From Bacteroidia bacterium (GTDB lineage Bacteria > Bacteroidota > Bacteroidia > Cytophagales > Cyclobacteriaceae), in the NCBI GenBank assembly GCA_030432655.1, contig JAUILA010000025.1, positions 1 through 64,000 of the forward strand: a stretch of DNA of 64,000 bases, read 5' to 3'. The notes beneath the pieces are model-generated. The model saw only the letters and a list, made by a program, of their open reading frames with translations. It was not told the DNA's origin and made no database searches. Each line of letters starts with the position of its first letter. Position 1 is the stretch's first letter. The position numbers and the translations under genes were made by a program. Positions 34,834 through 42,870 of the stretch are shown one piece after another.

Positions 34834-35332
34834 ACGCCTCGTCCTTTCGCAACTCAATTACCTGCATGTCCGACACCTTTCCATTCTCCAGTGTAAAGCG
34901 GACAATGGTTGGCACCTTGTGAAATCCCACCTTCCCGGCAGCACCCGGATTGATATGCAGGACCTTTTTATCTTCGGGGTCATGCATGATCTTAAGAATG
35001 TGTGAATGCCCGGTAATAAACAGGCCGGGCCGTTCTTTTCTTACCATTGGCCGCGTCCGTTTATTATATCGAGGCGGATATCCTCCGATGTGTGTCATGA
35101 GGACAGAAACCCCTTCACAGTTGAAATGAAGGTTTTCGGGAAACTCATGCCGTACATCCCGTCCATCAATATTGCCGTACACACCCCGGACAGGTTTCAT
35201 TTTTTTAAGTTCATCAAGCACCCTGATATCGCCAACGTCGCCGGCATGCCAGATTTCATCGCATTCGGCAAAGTACTCGCGGATTCGCGGGTGCAGGTAG
35301 CTGTGTGTATCGGATAATAATCCTATTCGCAT
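34832..35332 (-). CDS. Metallophosphoesterase, YfcE/MJ0936 family
   Basis: A 166-residue calcineurin-like phosphoesterase. The metal ligands are visible in order: GLLSDTHSYL (Asp, His), HAGDVGD (Asp), YGNIDGRD (Asn), MTHIGGYP (His), and FITGHSHI (two His). Small enzymes of this family hydrolyse phosphodiesters such as cyclic nucleotides in vitro; the natural substrate is unknown. The 3' end overlaps the terminator of the neighbouring convergent gene. Confidence 0.92.
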   Translation of the reverse strand: MRIGLLSDTHSYLHPRIREYFAECDEIWHAGDVGDIRVLDELKKMKPVRGVYGNIDGRDVRHEFPENLHFNCEGVSVLMTHIGGYPPRYNKRTRPMVRKERPGLFITGHSHILKIMHDPEDKKVLHINPGAAGKVGFHKVPTIVRFTLENGKVSDMQVIELRKDEA

Positions 35333-35421
35333 TTCGTGGCCAATTTAGGATATGTTATCGGCATGAATTCGGTGGATAGCAAATTTTTTGCATTATTGTA
35401 CTTTATCAACAAAATAGAGCA

Positions 35422-35979
35422 ATGGCACTGACAGATTCCACCATGTTGCCGCTGGGCACGGTCGCACCCGATTTTGAGTTGTATGATGTGGTTTCCGGCA
35501 AGGAGATGACACTGGATGAGGTAAAAGGTGAGAAGGCCACCCTGGTCATGTTCATCTGTAATCATTGTCCCTATGTAAAACATATTCAGTCTGAGCTGGT
35601 AAAGCTGGCGGCAGACTATGATCCTGAAGGAGTGGGATTTGTCGGGATAAGCAGCAATGACGTGGAGAATTACCCGGAAGACGGTCCCGACCAGATGCGG
35701 GAAGTTGCCCGAAAACTCCACTATTCGTTTCCCTACCTGTATGATGAGCGGCAATCCGTGGCCAAAGCTTACCAGGCCGCCTGCACACCTGATTTTTTTC
35801 TCTTCGACAGCAATTCAGAACTGGTTTACCGCGGTCAGCTGGATGACAGCCGACCGGGAAATGAAAAGCCACTGACCGGGAAAGACCTGCGCAGCGCCCT
35901 GGATGATCTGCTTCAGGGGAATCCCGTTTCAGAAGATCAGGTGCCCAGCCAGGGGTGTAATATCAAGTGGAAAACCTGA
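35422..35979 (+). CDS. Thioredoxin-fold redoxin (AhpC/TSA family)
   Basis: A 185-residue protein with the redoxin pattern: LGTVAPDFELYDVVSGKEMT, the active site FICNHCPYV with a CxxC pair (Cys46, Cys49), FVGISSNDVENYPEDGP, and ACTPDFFLFDSNSELVYRGQ with the cis-Pro. The CxxC suggests a thiol oxidoreductase rather than a one-Cys peroxidase. There is no signal peptide, so it acts in the cytoplasm. It is monocistronic and ends 105 bases before the efflux operon. Confidence 0.9.
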   Translation: MALTDSTMLPLGTVAPDFELYDVVSGKEMTLDEVKGEKATLVMFICNHCPYVKHIQSELVKLAADYDPEGVGFVGISSNDVENYPEDGPDQMREVARKLHYSFPYLYDERQSVAKAYQAACTPDFFLFDSNSELVYRGQLDDSRPGNEKPLTGKDLRSALDDLLQGNPVSEDQVPSQGCNIKWKT

Positions 35980-36013
35980 CAAAGGTCACCTTATGACATG
36001 ATATTAACCTGAG

Positions 36014-36030
36014 CCTCAGATTATCTGAGG
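36014..36030. repeat. Hairpin CCTCAGA-TTA-TCTGAGG between the redoxin and the efflux operon
   Basis: A perfect 7-bp inverted repeat 35 bases after the redoxin stop. No T run follows on the plus strand, so it is not a classical terminator; it could still stabilise the redoxin mRNA end or be an operator for the efflux operon. Confidence 0.4.
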
Positions 36031-36045
36031 AAATAATTACCCACA

Positions 36046-36076
36046 ATTTGAATTAATTAATATATTGAATTCAAAT
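36046..36076. repeat. Inverted repeat ATTTGAATT-N13-AATTCAAAT before the RND operon
   Basis: A perfect 9-bp inverted repeat (36046-36054 and 36068-36076) ends 8 bases before the adaptor ATG at 36085. Its position and symmetry fit an operator for a dimeric repressor, as is common for RND efflux operons, but no regulator gene is next to it. Confidence 0.45.
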
Positions 36077-36084
36077 CCCAGGTA

Positions 36085-37206
36085 ATGAAAATAACTCATC
36101 TTGTTTTAGGCAGTATTCTCCTTTTTCTTACCACTTGCTCAGAAAAGCAATCCACTCAAATCCCCCCGATAAAAGTACCGGTTATCCAGGTGGCACCTGA
36201 AGATATTCAGGTGAAACTGGACTTTGTCGGTCAGACCTTTGGTAAGAACGACATTGATATCCGGGCGCGCGTAACGGGTTTCCTGGATGCGATACATTTC
36301 CGGGAAGGATCCCAGGTGAAAAAGGGAGATTTACTGTATGAAATAGATCCCCAGCCATTTGAGGCTAAAGTAGCACAACAGGAAGGAATGCTGGCCCAGG
36401 CCCGTACCAACCTGGCCCGGACAGAAAGTGATCTGCGACGTATACGGCCACTTGCGGAGAAAAACGCCGTAAGTCAGCGCGAACTTGATGCAGCCGTGGC
36501 AAGCCGCGATGCTGCCGTCGCGGAAGTTGATGCTGCGACTGCGGCGGTTCGGCTGGCCAATATCGAGCTGGGATACACACGCATCACTGCCCCCATTTCC
36601 GGTATTATCGGCAAGTCCCAGGCAGAGGTGTCGGATCTGGTCGGACAATACCCTAATACAGTTCTCAATACAATTTCCGAAACGGATTCCATCCGGGTTC
36701 AGTTTTTCATAACCGAGGCCCAGTATCTCGATCTCGCCCAGGAACGCCGAAAGGAAGAACATGCAGAAGACGAGCCGGTGCCTCTTGAGCTGGTGCTGGC
36801 CGATGGATCAGTTCATTCAGATAAGGGGAAGGTTGATTTTATAAACCGGCAAATTGACACAAGCACAGGGACGATTCTGTTGCAGGCAACGTTTGCTAAC
36901 CCGGATGGTTACATCAGGCCCGGCCAGTCGGTAAAAGTAAGGGCCAGTGTATACACGATTGCCAACGGAATTATGATCCCACAGCGATGTATTACCGAGG
37001 TTCAGGGCAGGTATTATGTGAGTGTTTTCAAAGACGACAATACCCTGGAAAACCGGGCCATTCAAACGGGACAGAAAAAAGGAAATATGTGGCTGGTAAG
37101 TGAAGGGTTGGAAGAGGGTGACCTGGTGGTGCTGGAGAATGTTAATACACGAGGAATGGATGTTCAGTTGGAGCCGGATATTCAACAATTTGACCTGATT
37201 GAATAA
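36085..37206 (+). CDS. RND efflux periplasmic adaptor subunit (MFP/HlyD family)
   Basis: A 373-residue AcrA-type adaptor linking the inner-membrane pump to the outer-membrane channel. The signal region ends with LLFLTTCSE, a plausible lipobox, so it is likely membrane-anchored by lipid. Then come the barrel-sandwich (VDIRARVTGFLDAIHFREGSQVKKGDLLYEIDPQPFEA is split across about residues 50-90), a long alpha-hairpin (about 95-150), the second lipoyl half (YTRITAPISGIIGKSQ), and the beta-barrel and membrane-proximal domains. It is first in a three-gene operon whose genes overlap (TAATG to the pump). Confidence 0.95.
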   Translation: MKITHLVLGSILLFLTTCSEKQSTQIPPIKVPVIQVAPEDIQVKLDFVGQTFGKNDIDIRARVTGFLDAIHFREGSQVKKGDLLYEIDPQPFEAKVAQQEGMLAQARTNLARTESDLRRIRPLAEKNAVSQRELDAAVASRDAAVAEVDAATAAVRLANIELGYTRITAPISGIIGKSQAEVSDLVGQYPNTVLNTISETDSIRVQFFITEAQYLDLAQERRKEEHAEDEPVPLELVLADGSVHSDKGKVDFINRQIDTSTGTILLQATFANPDGYIRPGQSVKVRASVYTIANGIMIPQRCITEVQGRYYVSVFKDDNTLENRAIQTGQKKGNMWLVSEGLEEGDLVVLENVNTRGMDVQLEPDIQQFDLIE

Positions 37207-40200
37207 TGGGTAATTTCTTTGTCCGCCGTCCCATCGTCGCCATGGTTATAGCCGTTGTGCTGGTCATTGTTGGCCTGGTTTCCATGCTGGGTCTTGCTAT
37301 TGAACAATATCCTGAGCTTTCACCCCCGATTGTCCAGGTCCGTGCTAATTATACCGGTGCGAATGCCCTGGCCGTTGAAAATTCCGTGGCAACCCCGCTT
37401 GAGCAGCAAATCAATGGTGTGGATAACATGATCTACATGAAATCCACTAATTCAAACGACGGGTCAATGTCACTCAACATTTCCTTTGAGGTGGGCACTG
37501 ATCCGGATATGAATACGGTCTTTACCCAGAACAAAGTGTCTGCCGCCACTGCCAAGCTGCCGGAAGAGGTAAAACGACTGGGGGTGACCACACAGAAAAG
37601 CTTTACTTTTCCATTATTGCTGATCTCATTCATTTCACCCACCGGAGAATACGATCAGGAATTTCTGGGAAATTTTGCCTCCATTAATATAAAGGACCAG
37701 ATCGCGAGGATTCCGGGCGTCGGACGGGTGGATATCCTTGGTTCCAGTGATTATTCCATGCGGATCTGGGTGAAGCCCGACCGGCTGGCCCAATTGAATA
37801 TGACGGTGCCCGAGGTGGTGGCGGCTGTCCGTTCGCAAAATGTCATTGCCCCGGGCGGAAAATTTGGCGGTGAACCAGCGCCGGCGGGAACGGAATTTAC
37901 CTATACGGTCAAATTTCCCGACAGGCTCCAGCAACGGGAAGAGTTTGAGAATATTATTGTGCGAACGAGATCAGATGGTTCACAGGTTAAGCTGAAGGAT
38001 ATCGCCACCGTTAACCTGGGGACCGAGAATTACAATGCCATTAGCCGGTTAAATGGTAATTCATGTGCAGTAATCGCTGTTTACCAGGCTCCCGGAAGTA
38101 ATGCAGTACTGACAGCACAGAATATACAGCAGGCACTGCAGGAAATGCAGGCTACTTTCCCTGAAGGCGTCTCTTACGAAACTTCGCTGGATACCACCCA
38201 GGTAATTACCGCCGGTATCACTGAGATTGTAATAACCCTGATCATTGCCCTTGTACTGGTGATCCTGGTTGTATTCCTTTTTATTCAGGACTGGCGCGCT
38301 ACGCTTATCCCGACAATTGCAATCCCCGTTTCCCTGGTGGCGGCCTTTATCGCCTTCCCCATGCTGGGCTTTACCATCAATGTTCTGTCCCTGCTCGGCC
38401 TGGTGCTTGCCATTGGAATCGTGGTGGATGATGCCATCGTGGTGGTGGAAGCAGTCCAGGTAAACATTGCAAAAGGAATGAATTCCAGGGAGGCCACCAT
38501 TGCCGCTATGAAGGAGGTGACGGCCCCTGTTATTGCCACCACCATTGTGCTTATAGCCGTTTTTGCACCAGTGGCCTACATGGAGGGCATTACCGGACGC
38601 CTTTATCAGCAATTTGCCATTACCATTGCCGTATCCGTGGCCTTTTCTTCCCTGAATGCCCTGACGCTATCCCCGGCTCTGTGTGCTTTGCTGCTGCGTG
38701 AACCTGCGGAATACAAAGGCTGGCTGGGGTCCTTTTTTACCTGGTTTAACAAGAAATTCGACGTGGCTACCGACAAATATGCCTCTTTTACGTCTGTGGT
38801 GACGGGGAAAGTAAAAAGGGGAATATTCTTTATTGTGATCATGCTGGGCGCTACCGTTCTCTTCGGCTACCTCGTGCCAGGCGGATTTCTGCCGGAGGAG
38901 GATCAGGGTTATATGCTGGTGAATATTCAACTTCCCGATGCAGCTTCTCTCCAGCGTACTGACAAGATTGTCAGGCAAACCGAACAAATCCTTCAGACTG
39001 TTCCCGAGGTAGAATTCAATACAGCGGTGACCGGCTATAGCCTGTTATCGGGAAGTATGAGTACCAACACGGCCTTTCTTTTTATATCGCTCAAAGACTG
39101 GTCGGAACGCGACCGTACTGCAAAACAAGTAATTGACGACATCAATCAGAAATTCTTCTTTGCTATCAAGGGCGCCAATGCGTTCGCCTTTGGTCCGCCT
39201 GCCATACCAGGCCTGGGTAATGGTTCCGGTTTTACTATGATGTTACAGGACCGTTCGGGTAATTCTCCGGAATATCTTGCCGAACAGGCGCAAAACTTTA
39301 TCAGGGCCGCTTCACAGCGACCGGAGATCCAGAATGCATTTACTACCTTCCGCCCATCGGTTCCGCAGCGGCAATTGAATATCGATACCGACCGGGCGCT
39401 TCAGATGGGGGTGAACCTCGACGAATTATACCAGACGGTAGGTGCCTACCTGGGGGGGTCTTATGTGAATGATTTTAACCGGTTTGGACGATTGTATAAA
39501 GCATATGTGCAGGCAGAACCCATAGCGCGGCAAAGTCCGGATCAGATCGGATTATTTTATGTTCGGAATGCCGATGGGGAGCCCGTTCCGCTTTCGACCC
39601 TCGTATCAGTCGATGATTCATCAGGTCCTGAGTATTCCGTTCGTTTCAATTTGTATCGTTCGGTGGAAATCAGCGGGGCCCCGGCTGCCGGTTACACATC
39701 TACCGACGCACTGAATGCCCTTGAGGAGGTGGCAGCGGAAGTCCTGCCGGCAGGAATGGGCTATGAATGGGCCAATATGTCTTACCAGGAACGAAAAGCC
39801 AGTGGTTCGGCGGGTATCATCTTCGCCTTTTCCCTTCTGTTTGTCTTTTTGATCCTGGCCGCTCAATATGAAAGTTGGTCACTACCTTTCAGTATTCTTC
39901 TTGGTACCCCGTTCGCCATATGTGGTGCCCTGATGGCTATTTACCTGGCCCGCCTCGGCAGTGCCAGCTATCTCAACAACATATTTACCCAGATCTCCCT
40001 GGTGATGCTGATTGCCATGGCCGCCAAAAATGCCATCCTGATCATTGAATTCGCAAAGATCAAATTTGAAGAGGGTTTGTCGTTGCGCGATGCTGCCCTG
40101 GAATCAGCACGCTTACGCTTCCGGCCGATCCTAATGACGGTGTTTTCCTTCATCCTGGGCATTTTGCCACTGCTGGTCGCCACCGGAGCGGGTGCTGAGG

Positions 40201-40349
40201 CCAGGAAAGTGATGGGTATGGCGTTGTTCGGAGGCATGATGCTGGCCACGTTACTTGGGGTATTCCTGTATCCGTTGCTTTTTATCTTTATAGGAAACCT
40301 GGCCGGCTACGAAAAGAAACGAGACCTGAATTTGAAGGAGAATGCGTAG
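37206..40349 (+). CDS. RND multidrug efflux transporter permease (HAE1/AcrB family)
   Basis: A full-length 1047-residue proton-driven pump with 12 helices and two large periplasmic loops. It starts with NFFVRRPIVAMVIAVVLVI. The proton-relay residues are present: the Asp pair in helix 4 (GIVVDDAIVVVEAV) and the Lys in helix 10 (AMAAKNAILIIEFA). The porter-domain stretches GFLPEEDQGYMLVNIQLPD and FGPPAIPGLGNGSGF are typical of AcrB-like exporters of hydrophobic drugs and bile-like compounds. It lies between its adaptor and its outer-membrane partner, with overlaps on both sides. Confidence 0.97.
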   Translation: MGNFFVRRPIVAMVIAVVLVIVGLVSMLGLAIEQYPELSPPIVQVRANYTGANALAVENSVATPLEQQINGVDNMIYMKSTNSNDGSMSLNISFEVGTDPDMNTVFTQNKVSAATAKLPEEVKRLGVTTQKSFTFPLLLISFISPTGEYDQEFLGNFASINIKDQIARIPGVGRVDILGSSDYSMRIWVKPDRLAQLNMTVPEVVAAVRSQNVIAPGGKFGGEPAPAGTEFTYTVKFPDRLQQREEFENIIVRTRSDGSQVKLKDIATVNLGTENYNAISRLNGNSCAVIAVYQAPGSNAVLTAQNIQQALQEMQATFPEGVSYETSLDTTQVITAGITEIVITLIIALVLVILVVFLFIQDWRATLIPTIAIPVSLVAAFIAFPMLGFTINVLSLLGLVLAIGIVVDDAIVVVEAVQVNIAKGMNSREATIAAMKEVTAPVIATTIVLIAVFAPVAYMEGITGRLYQQFAITIAVSVAFSSLNALTLSPALCALLLREPAEYKGWLGSFFTWFNKKFDVATDKYASFTSVVTGKVKRGIFFIVIMLGATVLFGYLVPGGFLPEEDQGYMLVNIQLPDAASLQRTDKIVRQTEQILQTVPEVEFNTAVTGYSLLSGSMSTNTAFLFISLKDWSERDRTAKQVIDDINQKFFFAIKGANAFAFGPPAIPGLGNGSGFTMMLQDRSGNSPEYLAEQAQNFIRAASQRPEIQNAFTTFRPSVPQRQLNIDTDRALQMGVNLDELYQTVGAYLGGSYVNDFNRFGRLYKAYVQAEPIARQSPDQIGLFYVRNADGEPVPLSTLVSVDDSSGPEYSVRFNLYRSVEISGAPAAGYTSTDALNALEEVAAEVLPAGMGYEWANMSYQERKASGSAGIIFAFSLLFVFLILAAQYESWSLPFSILLGTPFAICGALMAIYLARLGSASYLNNIFTQISLVMLIAMAAKNAILIIEFAKIKFEEGLSLRDAALESARLRFRPILMTVFSFILGILPLLVATGAGAEARKVMGMALFGGMMLATLLGVFLYPLLFIFIGNLAGYEKKRDLNLKENA

Positions 40350-41769
40350 AATTGGTTACATATTGTTCGGATTTCTGGTGTTGATCCTGGCAATCCAGGG
40401 GTGTAAGATGGGGCCTAATTATGAAAGGGGAGACACCAGGGTGGATTCCACGATGGTGTTCAGGTATGATGACATTCGGGAAGATACCATTATCAATATT
40501 GCATGGTGGGAACAGTTTGGCGACCCCCAGCTCCAGGAACTTATTGAGATTGCCCTGATAGAGAACCAGGATGTACGGATTGCCGCTTCGCGGATTGAAG
40601 AGGCCAGGGCCTTCCTTGGTTTTACCAAGGCGGACATGTACCCCAACATTTCAATCAGTGCCCAGGGCTCACGAAATAATTTCATATCCGGGGCAAACAT
40701 AGAGGTAGATGCGAGAAATGTATTTCTTGTGGCCCCTGCACTGAACTGGGAAATAGATTTCTGGGGGAAGCTGAGAAGGGCCAATGAGGCTGCTGCGGCT
40801 GAAATGATGGCAACGGAATACGGGCGGCGCGCCATACAGATCGCCCTTATTTCTGAAGTGGCAGCCACATACTTCCTGTTACTTGATTATGACCAGCGAC
40901 TTGAGATTGCCCGCAATACCCTTGAGTCCAGGCAGGTAAGTACACAGTTGATCAAGGACAGGTTCGATGAAGGCTACACCGCACAGATTGATCTGGATCA
41001 GGCGCAAATCCAGGAATACATCGCTGAGGCATCCGTTCCTTTCTATGAGCGTCTGGTGGCCCAGACGGAGAATGCACTGAGTGTTTTACTGGGCAGGCCG
41101 CCAGGCAGTGTACCACGCGGACTGGATTTATATTCGCAGCCTGTACCGCCTGAGGTGCCTCCGGGCATTCCATCCAGCCTGATGGTAAGACGACCGGATG
41201 TCATGCAGGTGGAACAGCTCGTTATTGCTCAGAATGCGCGGATTGGGATAGCAAAAGGAGCTATGTTTCCAAGCATAAACCTCACAGGTTTTTTTGGGTC
41301 TTCCAGCAACGAAATTGGGGAGCTTTTTTCTTCAGGATCTGCTGTATGGTCATTTGGAGGAAGCCTTGTCGGACCGTTATTCAATCTCGGCAAGAACCGC
41401 CGAAGAGTTGAAATAGAACGACAGCGTACCGAACAAAGCCGGCTTACCTACCAGGCTACTGTATTACAGGCTTTCAGGGAAGTGGAGGATGCGCTGATTG
41501 AAATTCAAACGTTCCGTCGCGAACTCGATGCGCGGCTGAAACAACGTACATCCGCCACCAGTGCAAAAAGCCTTTCCCGGGAAAGGTACGACGGCGGGGT
41601 GACGAGTTACCTTGAAGTACTGGAAAATGACCGCACCCTGTTTAATACGGAACTGGAAACTTCCCAGACTCAGCAATTATACTTAAGATCGTATATCAAC
41701 CTTTATAAAGCACTGGGTGGCGGCTGGATTTCCCGGGAAGAAAGGGAGGAGGCTACTCAGGAGAATTAA
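40342..41769 (+). CDS. RND efflux outer-membrane lipoprotein (TolC/OprM/NodT family)
   Basis: A 475-residue outer-membrane channel lipoprotein. The signal peptide ends in LAIQGCKMGPNYERG (Cys21), the OprM/NodT-type start. Two OEP repeats follow, with WWEQFGDPQLQELIEIAL at the first, the typical WEIDFWGKLRRANEAA segment, and SLMVRRPDVMQVEQLV leading into the second. It completes the tripartite pump. The start overlaps the permease by 8 bases, and its 3' end overlaps the convergent K+ channel gene by 17 bases. Confidence 0.96.
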   Translation: MRRIGYILFGFLVLILAIQGCKMGPNYERGDTRVDSTMVFRYDDIREDTIINIAWWEQFGDPQLQELIEIALIENQDVRIAASRIEEARAFLGFTKADMYPNISISAQGSRNNFISGANIEVDARNVFLVAPALNWEIDFWGKLRRANEAAAAEMMATEYGRRAIQIALISEVAATYFLLLDYDQRLEIARNTLESRQVSTQLIKDRFDEGYTAQIDLDQAQIQEYIAEASVPFYERLVAQTENALSVLLGRPPGSVPRGLDLYSQPVPPEVPPGIPSSLMVRRPDVMQVEQLVIAQNARIGIAKGAMFPSINLTGFFGSSSNEIGELFSSGSAVWSFGGSLVGPLFNLGKNRRRVEIERQRTEQSRLTYQATVLQAFREVEDALIEIQTFRRELDARLKQRTSATSAKSLSRERYDGGVTSYLEVLENDRTLFNTELETSQTQQLYLRSYINLYKALGGGWISREEREEATQEN

Positions 41770-42406
41770 CATCGGGTGTCTGCGCGAGGTATTTGCCTAC
41801 AATCAGCGCAATCACAATAGTCAGATAAATCTGCCCACTTACCGCAGTGGCCACCGAAAGACTCCGGCCTACCGGATGAAGCGGACTCATATCACCATAA
41901 CCCAGGGTGGTGAACGTCACAAAAGTATAATATAAAACCTCTGAAGGATGAATTTCTTCTGACATACCGGAAATGGAATCCGGAATCACAGCTGTCAGGA
42001 TGAGGTTAAACAAAAAGAACACGATCCCGATCAGCAGGTACACGGAAATCGCATCAAGGAGAATAAGGGACGTGACCTTTTTCCTGCTTGCAATCAGAAT
42101 GACCAGTTTGGCCACAACCAGTGTGAAGTAACAGATACTGGTAGCAAAAGCTGCTATGTTGAGTATCGTTAGCTGGAATACCGCACTGATGAACTGCATG
42201 GCCAGAGTGAGCAAAATGGCCACGATCATGGTCCTGCTGACACCGACAGCCATGAGTGCAGCAACAAATATCATTATGAAGGAAATTGTGAATCCGTAAT
42301 ATTTATTCTCCGGGTCAATTACAGGTATAATAAGTATGAAGAGCAGACAGCTCAGGATGAGCAGCAGGCTAAATAACTTACCTTGTTTTTCAGACGTTTG
42401 TGGCAT
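41753..42406 (-). CDS. Ion channel family protein (two-TM potassium-channel pore)
   Basis: A 217-residue membrane protein with five or six helices ending in a pore module: the pore helix LYYTFVTFTTLGYGDMSPLH contains the selectivity filter TTLGYGD, followed by the last helix (about 185-210). There is no cytoplasmic RCK domain. It is likely a K+ channel of simple build. I start at the ATG at 42406; a TTG five codons earlier is possible. It is the last gene of a minus-strand cluster (DoxX, rhomboid), and its end overlaps the efflux channel gene. Confidence 0.87.
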   Translation of the reverse strand: MPQTSEKQGKLFSLLLILSCLLFILIIPVIDPENKYYGFTISFIMIFVAALMAVGVSRTMIVAILLTLAMQFISAVFQLTILNIAAFATSICYFTLVVAKLVILIASRKKVTSLILLDAISVYLLIGIVFFLFNLILTAVIPDSISGMSEEIHPSEVLYYTFVTFTTLGYGDMSPLHPVGRSLSVATAVSGQIYLTIVIALIVGKYLAQTPDVNSPE

Positions 42407-42464
42407 CGTTTCGGCTGACAAGATAGTAAATCTGAGTTATTTTCCGCGTTTGTATTTTGCTGAT

Positions 42465-42869
42465 TTAAATACCTTTCTTTCGGCCAATCAGGCTGTCCAG
42501 GGAATATTTACCGCCTCCGAAGACTATCAAAGCAATAAATAGCAAGGCATATAACAGGGACTTTTCTTTGCCGCTGAACGGGTCATCGGCGTGTGCAATA
42601 AATGCAGCAACCAGCATGGTGATCAATGGGGGGATGGCAGCAATTCTTGTTTTAATACCCAGGCCAATCAAAATCGAACAGAAAAATTCAGCAAATGCCG
42701 CAAGGATCAGTGAGGCCATAGGCCCCAGTCCAATTGGATCACCAAATCTTATTTCTTCCGCTGAGATTAATTGTTGAAATTTCGGCCATCCATGCGTGAG
42801 CATAAATGAGGCAGTCCCAATCCGTACAATTAATAATCCGATGTTCTTTAAGGTATCTGTAGTTTTCAT
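42465..42869 (-). CDS. DoxX family membrane protein
   Basis: A 134-residue four-helix protein with the DoxX pattern: GLLIVRIGTASFMLTHGWPKF, MASLILAAFAEFFCSILIGLG, AAIPPLITMLVAAFIAHADDPF and a last helix with FGGGKYSLD. DoxX proteins relate to quinone-linked or thiol-redox systems in some species, but the role here is unknown. The ATG at 42869 is one base after the rhomboid gene stop, so it is translationally coupled to it. Confidence 0.88.
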   Translation of the reverse strand: MKTTDTLKNIGLLIVRIGTASFMLTHGWPKFQQLISAEEIRFGDPIGLGPMASLILAAFAEFFCSILIGLGIKTRIAAIPPLITMLVAAFIAHADDPFSGKEKSLLYALLFIALIVFGGGKYSLDSLIGRKKGI

Positions 42870-42870
42870 G

